From positions 682,001 to 746,000 of the forward strand of contig OY787448.1 of the NCBI GenBank assembly GCA_963678855.1: 64,000 nt of DNA. The letters run 5' to 3'. Numbering within the stretch: the stretch's first letter is position 1; every line of letters begins with the position of its first letter. Below the pieces are notes generated by a model. It was not told where the DNA came from. It made no database searches and saw nothing but the letters and a program-made list of their open reading frames with translations. Position numbers and translations under genes: made by a program. Origin of the DNA: F22 sp963678855 (GTDB lineage: Bacteria > Bacteroidota > Bacteroidia > Bacteroidales > Bacteroidaceae). Positions 41,193 to 49,994 of this stretch are shown piece by piece.

Positions 41193-43697
41193 TTATTTTT
41201 TATCCATCCAGTTTTTATTACTATTACCATTAGACTTTACCCACATGTCAAAGCCAGAATATACAGTACTGATTAGTGTCGTTTCTTCTGGCCAACTCCA
41301 TGGCTGTGCTGGTTCACTCACATCAGAGACTAAAAGCCCCCATGGGAATCCGTCCTTATTAACATAATATGTTCCTTGCGGAAGCGCTTTAATCTCATCA
41401 GTAAGGAAAGGAGTATAGGTCGCATTTCTTGTTGGAGGAAAATTCTTAAGGTGAATTTCTACTCGGCTACCCTTATATGTATCGACAACACGATAAATAA
41501 AGAAGTTGAGCGATGATGATATAAGCGCCTCAGGACTTACATTAGCTCCATCTGCAAAAGTTACAGTCAAAGTGAAAGTTCTCGGATCCACAGTCGTTTC
41601 TCCTGTATTCAACGGCTCACGCTGCGACCAGGGCAAATCACTTTGATTGAGCAATGTTTTATGCGCATTGTAGAATAGTGGAACGATTGCTTTATCATTT
41701 CCTTCACCCATATCAAGTCCCTTTGCATCTAATTGAAAAGCAGTCAAAATGTCATCTTCTTGGTGTCCCGCCAAGTCATCTATACTACTTACCACACTCT
41801 CAACTTGACTGTTGGTAACATCAAGAAATTCCAGTCCCATACCCAAAGTATAAGTTGCCCCTACAGCGAGTAGTTCAAAAGTAAAGGTAGCCTCTTTTAC
41901 ATAGTTACTCGTCTGGCTTGTCTCGATTTTCTTAACATGCAATACAATATCATTCAAATCATAGTCGCCAATTACAGGCCATTGATCCTCAAAGTTGATT
42001 GTATAATCAGCCTGTGCCGATGCAGTATAATATTCTTCTGGTGTAGGTGTACTAGTATCTTCATCTCTAGTTTTCACAGCACCTGTACAAGTCGTTAGGT
42101 TAAGCAGCACATTACCATATCTTGACACTACAGCGCCATTTGAAGTTCTGATTTTCTTAGTTTTCTTCACTACTTCAGCAACAAGATTGCCGTAGAAGTA
42201 AAAGCCATTATCACTTTCTATCTTATCAGCACATCGTACCAGAGACGTTTCTGTATCGCCTTCATTATTTAAAGCATAGGCGTTTCCCTGTCCAAATTCC
42301 ATCTTTTCAACAAACATAAATGACCCATCAAGTAAATAGATATTATGCATGTAAGCAGGTTCATATTTCTTCAGTGCTTTAAATTCTAACTCGTCCCCTC
42401 TCTTGACTTTCACAGCTCCAGAGATTGTACCATGCTTTAGATACATATCACCAATTTTGGAAATCTCATCAGTGACAATCAATGTACAAGCATTATAGAT
42501 TCTAGCAGAAGTATTGTTGTTAGTACCTTCTATTTTCTTAGCCGAGAATGTACCACCATTGTATATCTCACCGTAAAACTTCACGTCTGTGTTAACATCC
42601 ATCTCGGCATTTGGTGCTACAATCAATCTCACTGAAGTATTCTGAGCAATAATCTTCTCACACTCAAAGGCGCCACTCCCCGTTTCATCGGCATCGACAT
42701 AAATATCTCCTTGAATATATTCTACATCGGCTCCCCCATATATACGACCAGTAGGTGCCACATAAATATGACTATCAGTATTATTAAAGCTGATTTTATC
42801 TTTAATTTCAGTACTACCCGCAGCATAAAGCCAAGCCTTACTTCCTTGAGTAGTTATTTTTTGTATATCAGTAGATGCATCATCAGACACATGCAGCACA
42901 GCAGATCCACCAAGAATGACTTCTTCACCTTTTAGCTTACCACCAGGCAATATATATACCTGTGCACCATTGTACAATGTAAGCTTCTTAATTTCCAAAG
43001 TACCCGATACAAGGATGCGTAACTGACCTTCAGTGGCAGCTTGATAAGTATTGTCATTATCAAATTCAATTGTTTTCCCTTTCGGCACCACATAGACCAC
43101 ATCCTTACTCCAGATATTTTTATCAGGAACATTAGTTGCACCAGCAGGCAAAGTTAAATCAAACGTTGGAAAATCTTTAGGGAGCGGAATCGTAAAATCT
43201 ACATCTGCAGCTGTGACATTGGCACGAGTTTGGACCGCACGTGTAGTCCCTTGCGCAGGAACTCCCACACGACAAGGCAGTGTTACACTACCCCCAGCAG
43301 ATGGAGCCTCATATCCATAGACTGATGAATATCCTTGTGGATCGATTACTTCCACATAAATATTGGTCATTTTACTTGGAAAATCTAGCTGACGTGTAAG
43401 TGGAGCATTGCCACGTACAGTCCCGGAAAACAGTGCATTAGGCTCATCCACGCTAAGTGGGTGATAGCTATACACATGCACAATATAGTCGTACTCACTA
43501 TTGAACTTGTCATCGACCTCCACAGTCACTGAAGCGCTTTCCATGGTATTCCATGAAAAGTTCGCACTTGGATTTAAATAATCCAAAGGGCTAGTACCTG
43601 GTTCAATAGGTCTATATCTATCTGAATCTTCTATACAGCTAGTTGCCACAGCTAGTAAAGAGAAGAGTAAACACACTTGAAGTAAAGATTTATACAT
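41193..43697 (-). CDS. LruC/DUF4842-domain lipoprotein
   Basis: 834-residue exported lipoprotein; the start at 43697 (MYKSLLQVCLLFSLLAVATSC) gives a lipobox Cys at 21 followed by acidic residues, which can mark surface display in Bacteroidota. Residues ~200-520 are made of short strand-rich units with repeated GG-IYN- and VKRG-like turns that look like a right-handed beta-helix. Residues ~560-830 hold the LruC/DUF4842 domain (DQWPVIGDYDLNDIVLHVK, MGLEFLDV, HLKNFPPT). Function unknown; a surface adhesin or matrix protein is likely. Monocistronic. Confidence 0.8.
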   Translation of the reverse strand: MYKSLLQVCLLFSLLAVATSCIEDSDRYRPIEPGTSPLDYLNPSANFSWNTMESASVTVEVDDKFNSEYDYIVHVYSYHPLSVDEPNALFSGTVRGNAPLTRQLDFPSKMTNIYVEVIDPQGYSSVYGYEAPSAGGSVTLPCRVGVPAQGTTRAVQTRANVTAADVDFTIPLPKDFPTFDLTLPAGATNVPDKNIWSKDVVYVVPKGKTIEFDNDNTYQAATEGQLRILVSGTLEIKKLTLYNGAQVYILPGGKLKGEEVILGGSAVLHVSDDASTDIQKITTQGSKAWLYAAGSTEIKDKISFNNTDSHIYVAPTGRIYGGADVEYIQGDIYVDADETGSGAFECEKIIAQNTSVRLIVAPNAEMDVNTDVKFYGEIYNGGTFSAKKIEGTNNNTSARIYNACTLIVTDEISKIGDMYLKHGTISGAVKVKRGDELEFKALKKYEPAYMHNIYLLDGSFMFVEKMEFGQGNAYALNNEGDTETSLVRCADKIESDNGFYFYGNLVAEVVKKTKKIRTSNGAVVSRYGNVLLNLTTCTGAVKTRDEDTSTPTPEEYYTASAQADYTINFEDQWPVIGDYDLNDIVLHVKKIETSQTSNYVKEATFTFELLAVGATYTLGMGLEFLDVTNSQVESVVSSIDDLAGHQEDDILTAFQLDAKGLDMGEGNDKAIVPLFYNAHKTLLNQSDLPWSQREPLNTGETTVDPRTFTLTVTFADGANVSPEALISSSLNFFIYRVVDTYKGSRVEIHLKNFPPTRNATYTPFLTDEIKALPQGTYYVNKDGFPWGLLVSDVSEPAQPWSWPEETTLISTVYSGFDMWVKSNGNSNKNWMDKK

Positions 43698-43932
43698 AGC
43701 CATACACTCGTATTTTAGACATTAACACTAGATTGCCAATACAATCATGCACAAATATACAATAATCGAATGGATAAAACAAGTTTAGTATAAGCATATC
43801 ATCCCCAATAAAATGTGTATATATCTATAGATGAAATTTGTCTAGATTTTTATCACGATATGGCTGATTACAAAGGAAATTATGTACATTTGTTCTTATG
43901 AATATAGATCTAAAGTATTCTTTTATTCTTAT

Positions 43933-44736
43933 CTAACTCTGAACTTGCTTCTCTGGCGTCTTTCTACTAATCACCCAGTATGTACTACCCACAAAGATCG
44001 ATCCACCGATGATATTACCTAGCGTCACAGGAATCAAGTTATTCCATACAGCTTCCCATACCGTTATATTAGCACCTTCCAAAATACCAATTGTAAAGAA
44101 ATACATATTCGCGATACTGTGTTCATATCCTAGGATAACGAAAGCAAAGATAGGTGCCCAAAGACCAATCATCTTACCCACCGAACTATGCGCACTAATA
44201 CCTAGCCATACAGCTAAACATACCAGCCAGTTGGCACCAATAGCCTTTAGAAACGCTTTTCCCCATGGAAGAGCTGCTTTCGCTTCAGCCGTATTGATAA
44301 CCATCGTCTTGTACGGTTCAGCATCAAGTGTATTTGTTAGATAAATCAAGAAGTACGTAAAGAACACCACTCCTAATAGATTACCTATATACACCCACAT
44401 CCAGTTGGAAAGCACATGGCTAAGCTTAAATTTCTTGTTCAACCACGCAGGCACCAAGACCGCCGTATTCCCCGTGAATAGTTCTGCGCCAGCAAAGACA
44501 ATCAAAATCAGTCCGATAGGGAAAGATGATGCAAATACAAGTTTGGTGATGACCGCATTGCCTTCAAACACCGACCCTACGCCCGCACCTGTTAGCACGC
44601 TCAAGGACCCTGCGATAGAGAGATATACACCTGCAAGCATCGCCAGACAGATAGTTTTATGTACTGGAAGCCCTACTTTAAATAAGGCCATTTTCTCGGT
44701 CTCACTGACAATTTCGAAAGGGGATCTGTTTCCCAT
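43933..44736 (-). CDS. Formate/nitrite transporter family channel
   Basis: 267-residue inner membrane protein with six membrane helices of the FNT family (FocA/NirC), a pentameric anion channel. Family marks are FAGAELFTGNT, the NWLVCLAVWLGISAHSSVGKM segment and GYEHSIANMYFF carrying the pore His. It could carry formate out during fermentation or nitrite in; the substrate cannot be fixed from these motifs. Its promoter is at 44846-44877. Confidence 0.92.
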   Translation of the reverse strand: MGNRSPFEIVSETEKMALFKVGLPVHKTICLAMLAGVYLSIAGSLSVLTGAGVGSVFEGNAVITKLVFASSFPIGLILIVFAGAELFTGNTAVLVPAWLNKKFKLSHVLSNWMWVYIGNLLGVVFFTYFLIYLTNTLDAEPYKTMVINTAEAKAALPWGKAFLKAIGANWLVCLAVWLGISAHSSVGKMIGLWAPIFAFVILGYEHSIANMYFFTIGILEGANITVWEAVWNNLIPVTLGNIIGGSIFVGSTYWVISRKTPEKQVQS

Positions 44737-44845
44737 AAAACAATTCTTTTTATTAATTTCACATTACAGTATAGATGTCTGTGTCTTCTGATTTTACCAG
44801 TAAAAATCACACTGATTTCATCATTCTGTTAACACCTTAGCTAGG

Positions 44846-44935
44846 CAAATATATGATATTACTGGCATAAATCCAATTAATCCATGACAATTGTGTAGGA
44901 CAGAAGCTCTATTTTGCAAATATGTCGTATCTTTG
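44846..44935. promoter_or_regulatory. Divergent promoters for the FNT channel and dus
   Basis: Minus-strand -7 TATATTTG (44846-44853) with ATTG 20 bases upstream (44874-44877) serves the channel. Plus-strand TATCTTTG (44928-44935) serves dus, without a clear -33. A near-palindrome GATTTTACcaGTAAAAATC at 44790-44808 lies in the channel's leader. Confidence 0.65.
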
Positions 44936-44957
44936 TTGCCAATAAAGTAAATATGAT

Positions 44958-45890
44958 ATGATAGATAAACATGAAACGATTGCCCTTGCCATGGCCCCCA
45001 TCCAAGGACAAACCGACCACATATACAGACGACTTCATCAATCCTTAATTGGTGGGGTCGATACTTATTTTACACCTTTTTTACGTCATCCTCTACGCAA
45101 CAAAGACAAAAAAGACGTAGCCCCTACAAATAACGATCTTTCTTTTGTGATTCCTCAAATTATGGGTGGAGATACAGAAGAAATGAACACCCTATTCGAC
45201 TTTATCCGTGATGAAGGCTATCGCCGAGTAGACATCAATCTAGGTTGCCCATTCCCACTGATTGCCCACAAGCGTCGTGGCAGTGGCGTGTTTATGCAAA
45301 CAGAAGAAGAGTTCCAAGCACTTATGGACTTGCTTCCTAAAGATCTAGAGATATCCCTTAAACTCCGACTTGGCTGGGATAGCCCAGACCAACTACTGGA
45401 ATGGATGCCTATTATCAACGACACCAAGCTACATAGTATCGCCGTACACGCTCGTTTTGGCAAGCAAGCCTATAAAGGCGAATGTGACCTAGATACCTTC
45501 TCTGAAATCTACGACATCTGCCAGCATCCACTATGGTATAATGGCGATATCAACAGCGTAGATGATGCAGAAGTCATCCTAGACCATTTCCCGACTCTAG
45601 CAGGATTGATGCTAGGACGTGGCCTCCTTGCTGACCCACTGCTCGGACACAAGATTAAAGGTGACCTGTCCCTTTCTGAAGAAGAGCAACGACACAAATG
45701 CTTAACCTTTCACGACAGCCTAGTAGAAGAATATAGCAACTACCTAGAAGGCGGCGATAAGCAGATTCTGCAAAAGCTCAAGACTATCTGGGAATACTTC
45801 CTGCCAGAAACAGAAAAGAAGATTCTTAAGAAAATTAAGAAAGCCAATAAGCTGACCGATTACTATGCAGCAGTCAATATGCTGAGATAA
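44958..45890 (+). CDS. dus: tRNA-dihydrouridine synthase
   Basis: FMN enzyme that reduces uridines in the tRNA D-loop. The TIM-barrel starts at LAMAPIQGQTDHIYRRL; the catalytic Cys is C97 in INLGCPFPLIAHKRRGSG, and the FMN-binding Lys/Arg lies in SLKLRLGW, with HARFGKQAYKG and NGDINSVDDA further on. The 310-residue length fits. Which uridine it modifies (DusA, B or C type) cannot be assigned. A strong terminator follows at 45893-45930. Confidence 0.93.
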   Translation: MIDKHETIALAMAPIQGQTDHIYRRLHQSLIGGVDTYFTPFLRHPLRNKDKKDVAPTNNDLSFVIPQIMGGDTEEMNTLFDFIRDEGYRRVDINLGCPFPLIAHKRRGSGVFMQTEEEFQALMDLLPKDLEISLKLRLGWDSPDQLLEWMPIINDTKLHSIAVHARFGKQAYKGECDLDTFSEIYDICQHPLWYNGDINSVDDAEVILDHFPTLAGLMLGRGLLADPLLGHKIKGDLSLSEEEQRHKCLTFHDSLVEEYSNYLEGGDKQILQKLKTIWEYFLPETEKKILKKIKKANKLTDYYAAVNMLR

Positions 45891-45892
45891 CA

Positions 45893-45930
45893 AAAAAATA
45901 GCGAGAGACCCACATCCCTCGCTATTTTTT
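45893..45930 (+). terminator. Terminator of dus
   Basis: Perfect 13-base-pair stem (45893-45905 with 45918-45930), ending in TTTTTT. Confidence 0.9.
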
Positions 45931-45934
45931 ATAT

Positions 45935-46123
45935 CTAACTATTATCAAGCACTAAGCCTTCTGAGCCACATTTTCCTTGTTGTAAAATATCATATACACC
46001 ATTTTGACAATCCTTATATAATGCCTCCGAACGGTCTGCTATCTGAAGAAAACTGTCTTCATGCAACAAAGCTATATTTTTAAGTTTCGATAGCCACTGC
46101 TCACACTCTTGGCCGTCTCCATA
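45935..46123 (-). pseudogene. C-terminal fragment of an unrecognised gene
   Basis: An open frame of 62 codons on the minus strand without a start codon (TGA at 46124-46126 closes it upstream) ends in a normal stop at 45935. Reads ECEQWLSKLKNIALLHEDSF and onward in ordinary protein-like composition. It abuts the plus-strand fragment at about 46110, so it looks like a deletion scar. Family not recognised. Confidence 0.4.
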
Positions 46124-46363
46124 TCATTTATTGGCTATCAGACGAAACAGTTGATTGTCAATAAGCCTCTTATGGAAGCAACACAGCAGCAAGTAATGCT
46201 TCAGGAGCAGGTATATAATCTAGACGAAGTAAAAATCAAGTCTAAATACGGTGCTCTAAAGTTCTTCAAGAAAAAGAAAAAGCGTTTTATTTGCCTGAAT
46301 TCCAAAAAGTGCAAGGTGCCTATGGAATATGAAACAACACGTGATTATACAGAACGACCCTAA
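46109..46363 (+). pseudogene. Fragment of a carboxypeptidase-regulatory-like domain protein
   Basis: The 84-codon frame lacks a proper start. It begins VSISFIGYQTKQLIVNKPL and continues VMLQEQVYNLDEVKIKSK, the typical end of a CarboxypepD_reg-like domain as found at the N-terminus of TonB-dependent receptors and related outer membrane proteins. The usual domain start and all that should follow are missing. A remnant of a larger exported protein. Confidence 0.55.
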
Positions 46364-46411
46364 AGCGTGTTATGAGTTGGATGTTGAGTACACTTCATTT
46401 CCCACCCACCT

Positions 46412-46490
46412 ACACCTATATAAAAGCTGGCTTTTATATATATAAACACACTGCAATCGAGTATATAAAAGCACGCTTTTATATAGGTGT
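46412..46490. repeat. Paired palindromes with outer inverted repeat
   Basis: Two copies of a 24-base palindrome, TATATAAAAGC-NN-GCTTTTATATA, at 46417-46440 and 46462-46485. The outer arms 46412-46427 and 46475-46490 are exact inverted complements (16 bases), so the whole segment can form one large or two small hairpins. No gene is supported in this stretch. Confidence 0.8.
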
Positions 46491-46606
46491 AAGTTCAGAT
46501 AAATATACCCTACGAATCTGTAAGCACATAAGGTACCACAACGAATCGCTTTTGACATAATGTCAGCAAGGAGAAAGCGCTAAAAACTTGTAACGCTTCT
46601 TTTGTG

Positions 46607-46649
46607 AAGTGCAAGCGCTTGACCTCCAAAGTGCAAGCGCTTGCACTTT
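46607..46649. repeat. Palindrome plus partial copy
   Basis: Perfect 22-base palindrome at 46628-46649 (half-site AAAGTGCAAGC), preceded by a partial copy at 46607-46621. Same design as the clusters at 16244 and 46412 but a different sequence. The surrounding bases 46650-47010 hold no gene I can support. Confidence 0.75.
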
Positions 46650-47012
46650 AGGCAGAAAAGCCTTATATATGCCCTATTTGTAGCCAAAATCACATTTTTC
46701 AGGGTGCTTTATATCGAAAATTGCACTTTGGGAAATGTACAAAATTTGGACATCCACGTAGAGGCCCTTTTCAAGCGATCTAAGACCGTCTGGGTAAAAG
46801 TGGAGCTCTGGTATTCTTGAGTTTATTTAGGAAAGCGTTCTAAAAGTGACACTTTGATAGCGCTTTGGCTTTTCATCTATCTTTTGTTTTAAAACGAATG
46901 AGTCTTATTACAACAAAATTCACTCAAAAAATAGCATGTTCATTATTTCTATGCGTTCATTATTATTGAACACGGGAGAAAAAAATGAACACGCAAAATT
47001 ATCAGATAAAAA

Positions 47013-47219
47013 TTACATTGTCTTTAAATCTCTAGCATAGGCAAAAGACTTCCCTTCAGCATGACTGTAGAAATAGCCTAGACAACCAAATAGTCCACCA
47101 GAGCCAAACGTTCTGATGTCTTTCTTCATGTTCTTCTTTCTGTGCACAAAGAGAATATCATTGCGATTGATAATGACTTTCCCAACAAAGCGATGAATAA
47201 CTAAACTTTGATTGGACAC
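47013..47219 (-). pseudogene. PH-domain protein fragment with frameshift
   Basis: The frame reads VSNQSLVIHRFVGKVIINRN and then IRTFGSGGLFGCLGYFYSHA, the hallmark of a small Bacteroidota bacterial-PH-domain membrane protein (usual form FGSGGLFGYFG). It ends early at ARDLKTM; a one-base shift restores RDFKDNVIFI before the next stop, matching the expected continuation. The N-terminal half is gone, replaced at about 47215 by unrelated plus-strand sequence. Confidence 0.6.
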
Positions 47220-47693
47220 CTCCAAATAATGAGGCTGATTCGAACGGTTACGGTGCGGGTATGGGCGGAATGCCGCAAGATAATTATCGTTTTGATTGCC
47301 CAGATCGACGATGCAGTGTATCGAAATGAGTATATCGACCAAGCTGCTGAGGTGACTGGGATGGATAAGAAATTGCTCACCAAGGAGGTGGAGTCACTCT
47401 ACCTGCATATGCAAGCAGGCGAAGTGGCTACGGCACATCTGGATACCTATACGGCGACACTTGCGCAAGACATGCTCAGCAGGCATGCACAGATGATGCA
47501 AGTGATACCCGCACCGATGCGAGAGCAACTACTGCCACAGATACAATGCTCGGTAAACGAGCATATACGATTATATAAAGAAGCAATCACGAAAAAGCAG
47601 GCATCGGAAAAACATCAAGCTGGTGTGGTCCAACTGCAATCGCTTTTACAAAAAGGAACAGTACATGAAGAAAGAGAGACTAATCATAAATAA
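47208..47693 (+). pseudogene. Truncated gene of mobile-element or replication type, family uncertain
   Basis: The frame from ~47230 to 47693 encodes a Gln/Glu-rich helical protein (LIAQIDDAVYRNEYIDQAAE, GMDKKLLTKEVESLYLHMQ). The spacing of the Tyr, Glu and Leu residues recalls the C-terminal helical region of DnaG-type primases, but the match is by memory and weak. The 5' part is cut at the junction with the PH fragment. It overlaps the start of the next frame by 29 bases, as in an operon. Confidence 0.35.
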
Positions 47694-48051
47694 GCACTAC
47701 AACAGGGCATTTAATCTGTTGATGAGTGACTGCAAACAAGAGATTAGCCTATTATTGACCTATCTATCTGTTGATAACCATGACGATATGAGGCAGTAGC
47801 TTTTGGATATGGATGCGCAGGCCAAAATGATATTGATACTGCCGTATCATACAGGACGAGATGCGATGTATATGCGTTTTAAGAATGAGAATATCCAGAG
47901 GGCGTATCTCTATCAAGAGCTATATTTCAATTATGTGGAGTTCTTCTTGGAGGAGGATTCTGTGGGTGATTCTTTGGATGTAGACAAGGAGATTGATTTG
48001 GTCTTGAGTCCATATGGCACAAAGCAGCGCATAACCAATTTCATATATTGA
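47665..48051 (+). pseudogene. Unrecognised gene with an in-frame amber stop
   Basis: From ATG 47665 the frame runs 44 codons (MKKERLIINKHYNRAFNLLM) to TAG at 47797-47799, then continues in the same frame for 83 more codons (MDAQAKMILILPYHTGRDAM) to TGA at 48049. Both halves look like one ~128-residue protein. The amber codon makes it a probable pseudogene; a readthrough product is unlikely. A 21-codon frame starts at the overlapping ATG at 48051. Confidence 0.45.
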
Positions 48052-48116
48052 TGCTATCGCAGCTGGGGCTATTTGCGGTGATGGATTGTTTTGTGGGGCT
48101 GAGTGAGGTGGAATGA

Positions 48117-48479
48117 TGAGATTAGTTCTTGTCACCTAAAATGTTACTTGACAAAAACTTGACACATAGATTAAAGGGTACTTCACTGGTTAGAAGACAC
48201 TGTACATTAAAAAATATATTCAGAAAAATAATTATATATATTATGATAGATAATAAAAAAAGCACTTGTCGCCTATCGAAAGAAATAGTTGGCAACACTT
48301 ACCATTTATCAAAGAGACACGATCTTGCGAATAAAACATAGACAGAAAGACATTAATATAAAGACTGTAAAAACAAGATGTTATCAAAACAAATGTGTTG
48401 ACAATTATTTCACATTTAATTTTTCAATTTTGCGAATTATTTGCGAACTCAATTCCTAGATATAGTCAAGTCTATTTTA
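48117..48479. other. AT-rich stretch without a supported gene
   Basis: Very AT-rich plus-strand DNA between the decayed genes and the next promoter. A 70-codon frame at 48129-48341 shows no recognisable protein. No terminal repeats or attachment site could be identified. Confidence 0.5.
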
Positions 48480-48487
48480 TACCTTTG
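48480..48487 (+). promoter_or_regulatory. -7 element of the glycine-zipper lipoprotein gene
   Basis: TACCTTTG, 86 bases before the start codon; no consensus -33 at the usual distance, so activation or weak expression is possible. Confidence 0.45.
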
Positions 48488-48573
48488 CTCCTGATAAAGT
48501 ACTAGAATATTTGTGTGCACAATAATCAGAACGAATTCAAAATTAATTGTAATACATTTTAAACAAAAAAACA

Positions 48574-49560
48574 ATGAAAAAAATTTTACGTTCTACAATT
48601 GCTATGTTACTAGCAATAATTACATTTGCATCGTGTACTAATGATGATTCCTCAATTGAGCAGAAAGTTGAAAGTAAGACATCAATAACATCGAAATTAG
48701 CACAGTACAGAGAGATAGCTAAATATCACTCCGAAGGACTTGAGTATGCATATGACCATTTACTTGGTCCAAATAAAACTCGTACCGAGGTTGATTTGGC
48801 TGAAATGAATTGCAATCAGAGGTTCGAGCTTATCAAAAAAGTAACGAACGACTATATAGCAACAAAGGATTTTCCTTCAGATCTTATAGTTACAAGCACA
48901 ACAAGAAGTGACACTGATTTTATTCCATTTAGCGAGGTTCGTCCTGAGGTAAGAGAATTTATTGATTACATTGAACAATTCCTACTAAACGTAGATTCTG
49001 GTAATACAATTTCGGAGAATGTGAATGAACTGATGAGTAGCTTAAATAATAATGATTACTTTAATTCACTATCTGAAATAGACCAACAAGCATTTATGAT
49101 GTATATTGTTGTTTTTGAAGATTCGTACCTTTATTGGGTAAACAACGTTAATTCATGGCCTGCAGGTGAACAACAAACGCGTTTTAATCCTAACGATTTA
49201 AAAAGATGGTGGAACAGAAACAGATACGTAGTTAGAGCTGATGCTGTAGGTGGCATCGCTGGCACTATAGGTGGTTTTGTTGGCGGTGTTGTTGGTGGTG
49301 CAATAGCTGGTACCTTAATTTGTCCTGGTCTCGGTACAGTTGCTGGTGCTTTATATGTAGGAGGTGTTGCTGGTATTACAACTGGTGTTGGTACTTCTGT
49401 AACTAATTCTATTATATCAGGAATAAACGGTAACGGAGGAAATAGATTAGTTGGTCCAGAAGAAGACAAAGATGAATTAGATTATGAAAAGCGCACATAT
49501 TTACCTAGTGACTTTGGCAAAACAAAAGAGATTAACAACAGTTTAAATTTAGAACTATGA
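48574..49560 (+). CDS. Lipoprotein with long glycine-zipper membrane-active segment
   Basis: 328 residues, family not recognised. A lipoprotein signal with C21 (ITFASC) is followed by TNDDSS; acidic residues just after the Cys can mark surface export in Bacteroidota. Residues ~40-220 are soluble and mostly helical. Residues 221-281 are a Gly/Ala/Val-rich hydrophobic stretch with repeated GxxxG and GG steps (GGIAGTIGGFVGGVVGGAIAG, then GLGTVAGALYVGGVAG). The last 47 residues are charged. Such glycine-zipper segments occur in pore-forming toxins, bacteriocins and some outer membrane lipoproteins. Its stop overlaps the ATG of a 31-residue membrane peptide. It has higher AT content than the flanking housekeeping genes and borders a decayed region. 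Confidence 0.7.
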   Translation: MKKILRSTIAMLLAIITFASCTNDDSSIEQKVESKTSITSKLAQYREIAKYHSEGLEYAYDHLLGPNKTRTEVDLAEMNCNQRFELIKKVTNDYIATKDFPSDLIVTSTTRSDTDFIPFSEVRPEVREFIDYIEQFLLNVDSGNTISENVNELMSSLNNNDYFNSLSEIDQQAFMMYIVVFEDSYLYWVNNVNSWPAGEQQTRFNPNDLKRWWNRNRYVVRADAVGGIAGTIGGFVGGVVGGAIAGTLICPGLGTVAGALYVGGVAGITTGVGTSVTNSIISGINGNGGNRLVGPEEDKDELDYEKRTYLPSDFGKTKEINNSLNLEL

Positions 49561-49652
49561 CCTTCACGCAACTTTTAATTATAGGATTTATAGCTGGTTT
49601 AATTATAGGTTTTACCATTATACTTCTTAAAGGTGTTAAAAAAAAGAAATAG
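49557..49652 (+). CDS. 31-residue single-span membrane peptide
   Basis: The ATG lies in the ATGA overlap with the lipoprotein stop, so translation is coupled. The sequence is MTFTQLLIIGFIAGLIIGFT, then IILLKGVKKKK: one membrane helix with two GL-IIG steps and a basic cytoplasmic tail. Too short for routine gene calling. Its glycine-spaced helix could pack against the glycine-zipper of its partner; an immunity, assembly or targeting role is conceivable. No relatives are known to me. Confidence 0.55.
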   Translation: MTFTQLLIIGFIAGLIIGFTIILLKGVKKKK

Positions 49653-49759
49653 AACTTTGAATGCACTCAAAAGAGTCCACGACTGCTCATCTACCTACAG
49701 GGTATGCAACCTAGTGATGATTCAGTACGCAACTGAAAACATATAAGTTCAAAATAGAC

Positions 49760-49795
49760 AAAGCGGGTATGTAGAGTAATTTACATACCCGCTTT
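49760..49795 (+). terminator. Terminator of the lipoprotein/small-peptide pair
   Basis: Fourteen-base-pair stem (49760-49773 with 49782-49795), 8-base loop, about 105 bases past the small gene. Confidence 0.82.
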
Positions 49796-49931
49796 ATTGC
49801 TTATGTTACTTATCATAGCATAGTCCTTATAAATCATCATCCAGATACATCTTTATAACTCATTTGAGTAAGCTATAAAAGCCATTTCAATATATATGAT
49901 TATTGAGTAGAACATAAGCGTAAAGATAAGC

Positions 49932-49963
49932 AAAGGGGCTGAATCATGCGACACAGCCCCTTT
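49932..49963 (-). terminator. Terminator of the V-type ATPase operon
   Basis: Ten-base-pair stem (49932-49941 with 49954-49963) 31 bases past the last ATPase gene; the T run on the minus strand is short. Confidence 0.7.
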
Positions 49964-49994
49964 CCATATGAGAAATATTATCTATTCTAGACAA

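Noticed and set aside
43883..43932. Plus-strand promoter-like TACATTTG with a 12-codon frame
   Set aside because: Runs directly into the end of the opposing channel gene; frame too short and no terminator.
46370..46560. Overlapping ~62-codon frames on both strands
   Set aside because: Both are produced by the palindromic repeats at 46412-46490 and read as near-mirror Tyr/Ile/Lys strings.
48129..48341. 70-codon plus-strand frame in the AT-rich stretch
   Set aside because: Lysine/isoleucine-rich composition expected of AT-rich non-coding DNA, no recognisable domain, no promoter of its own.
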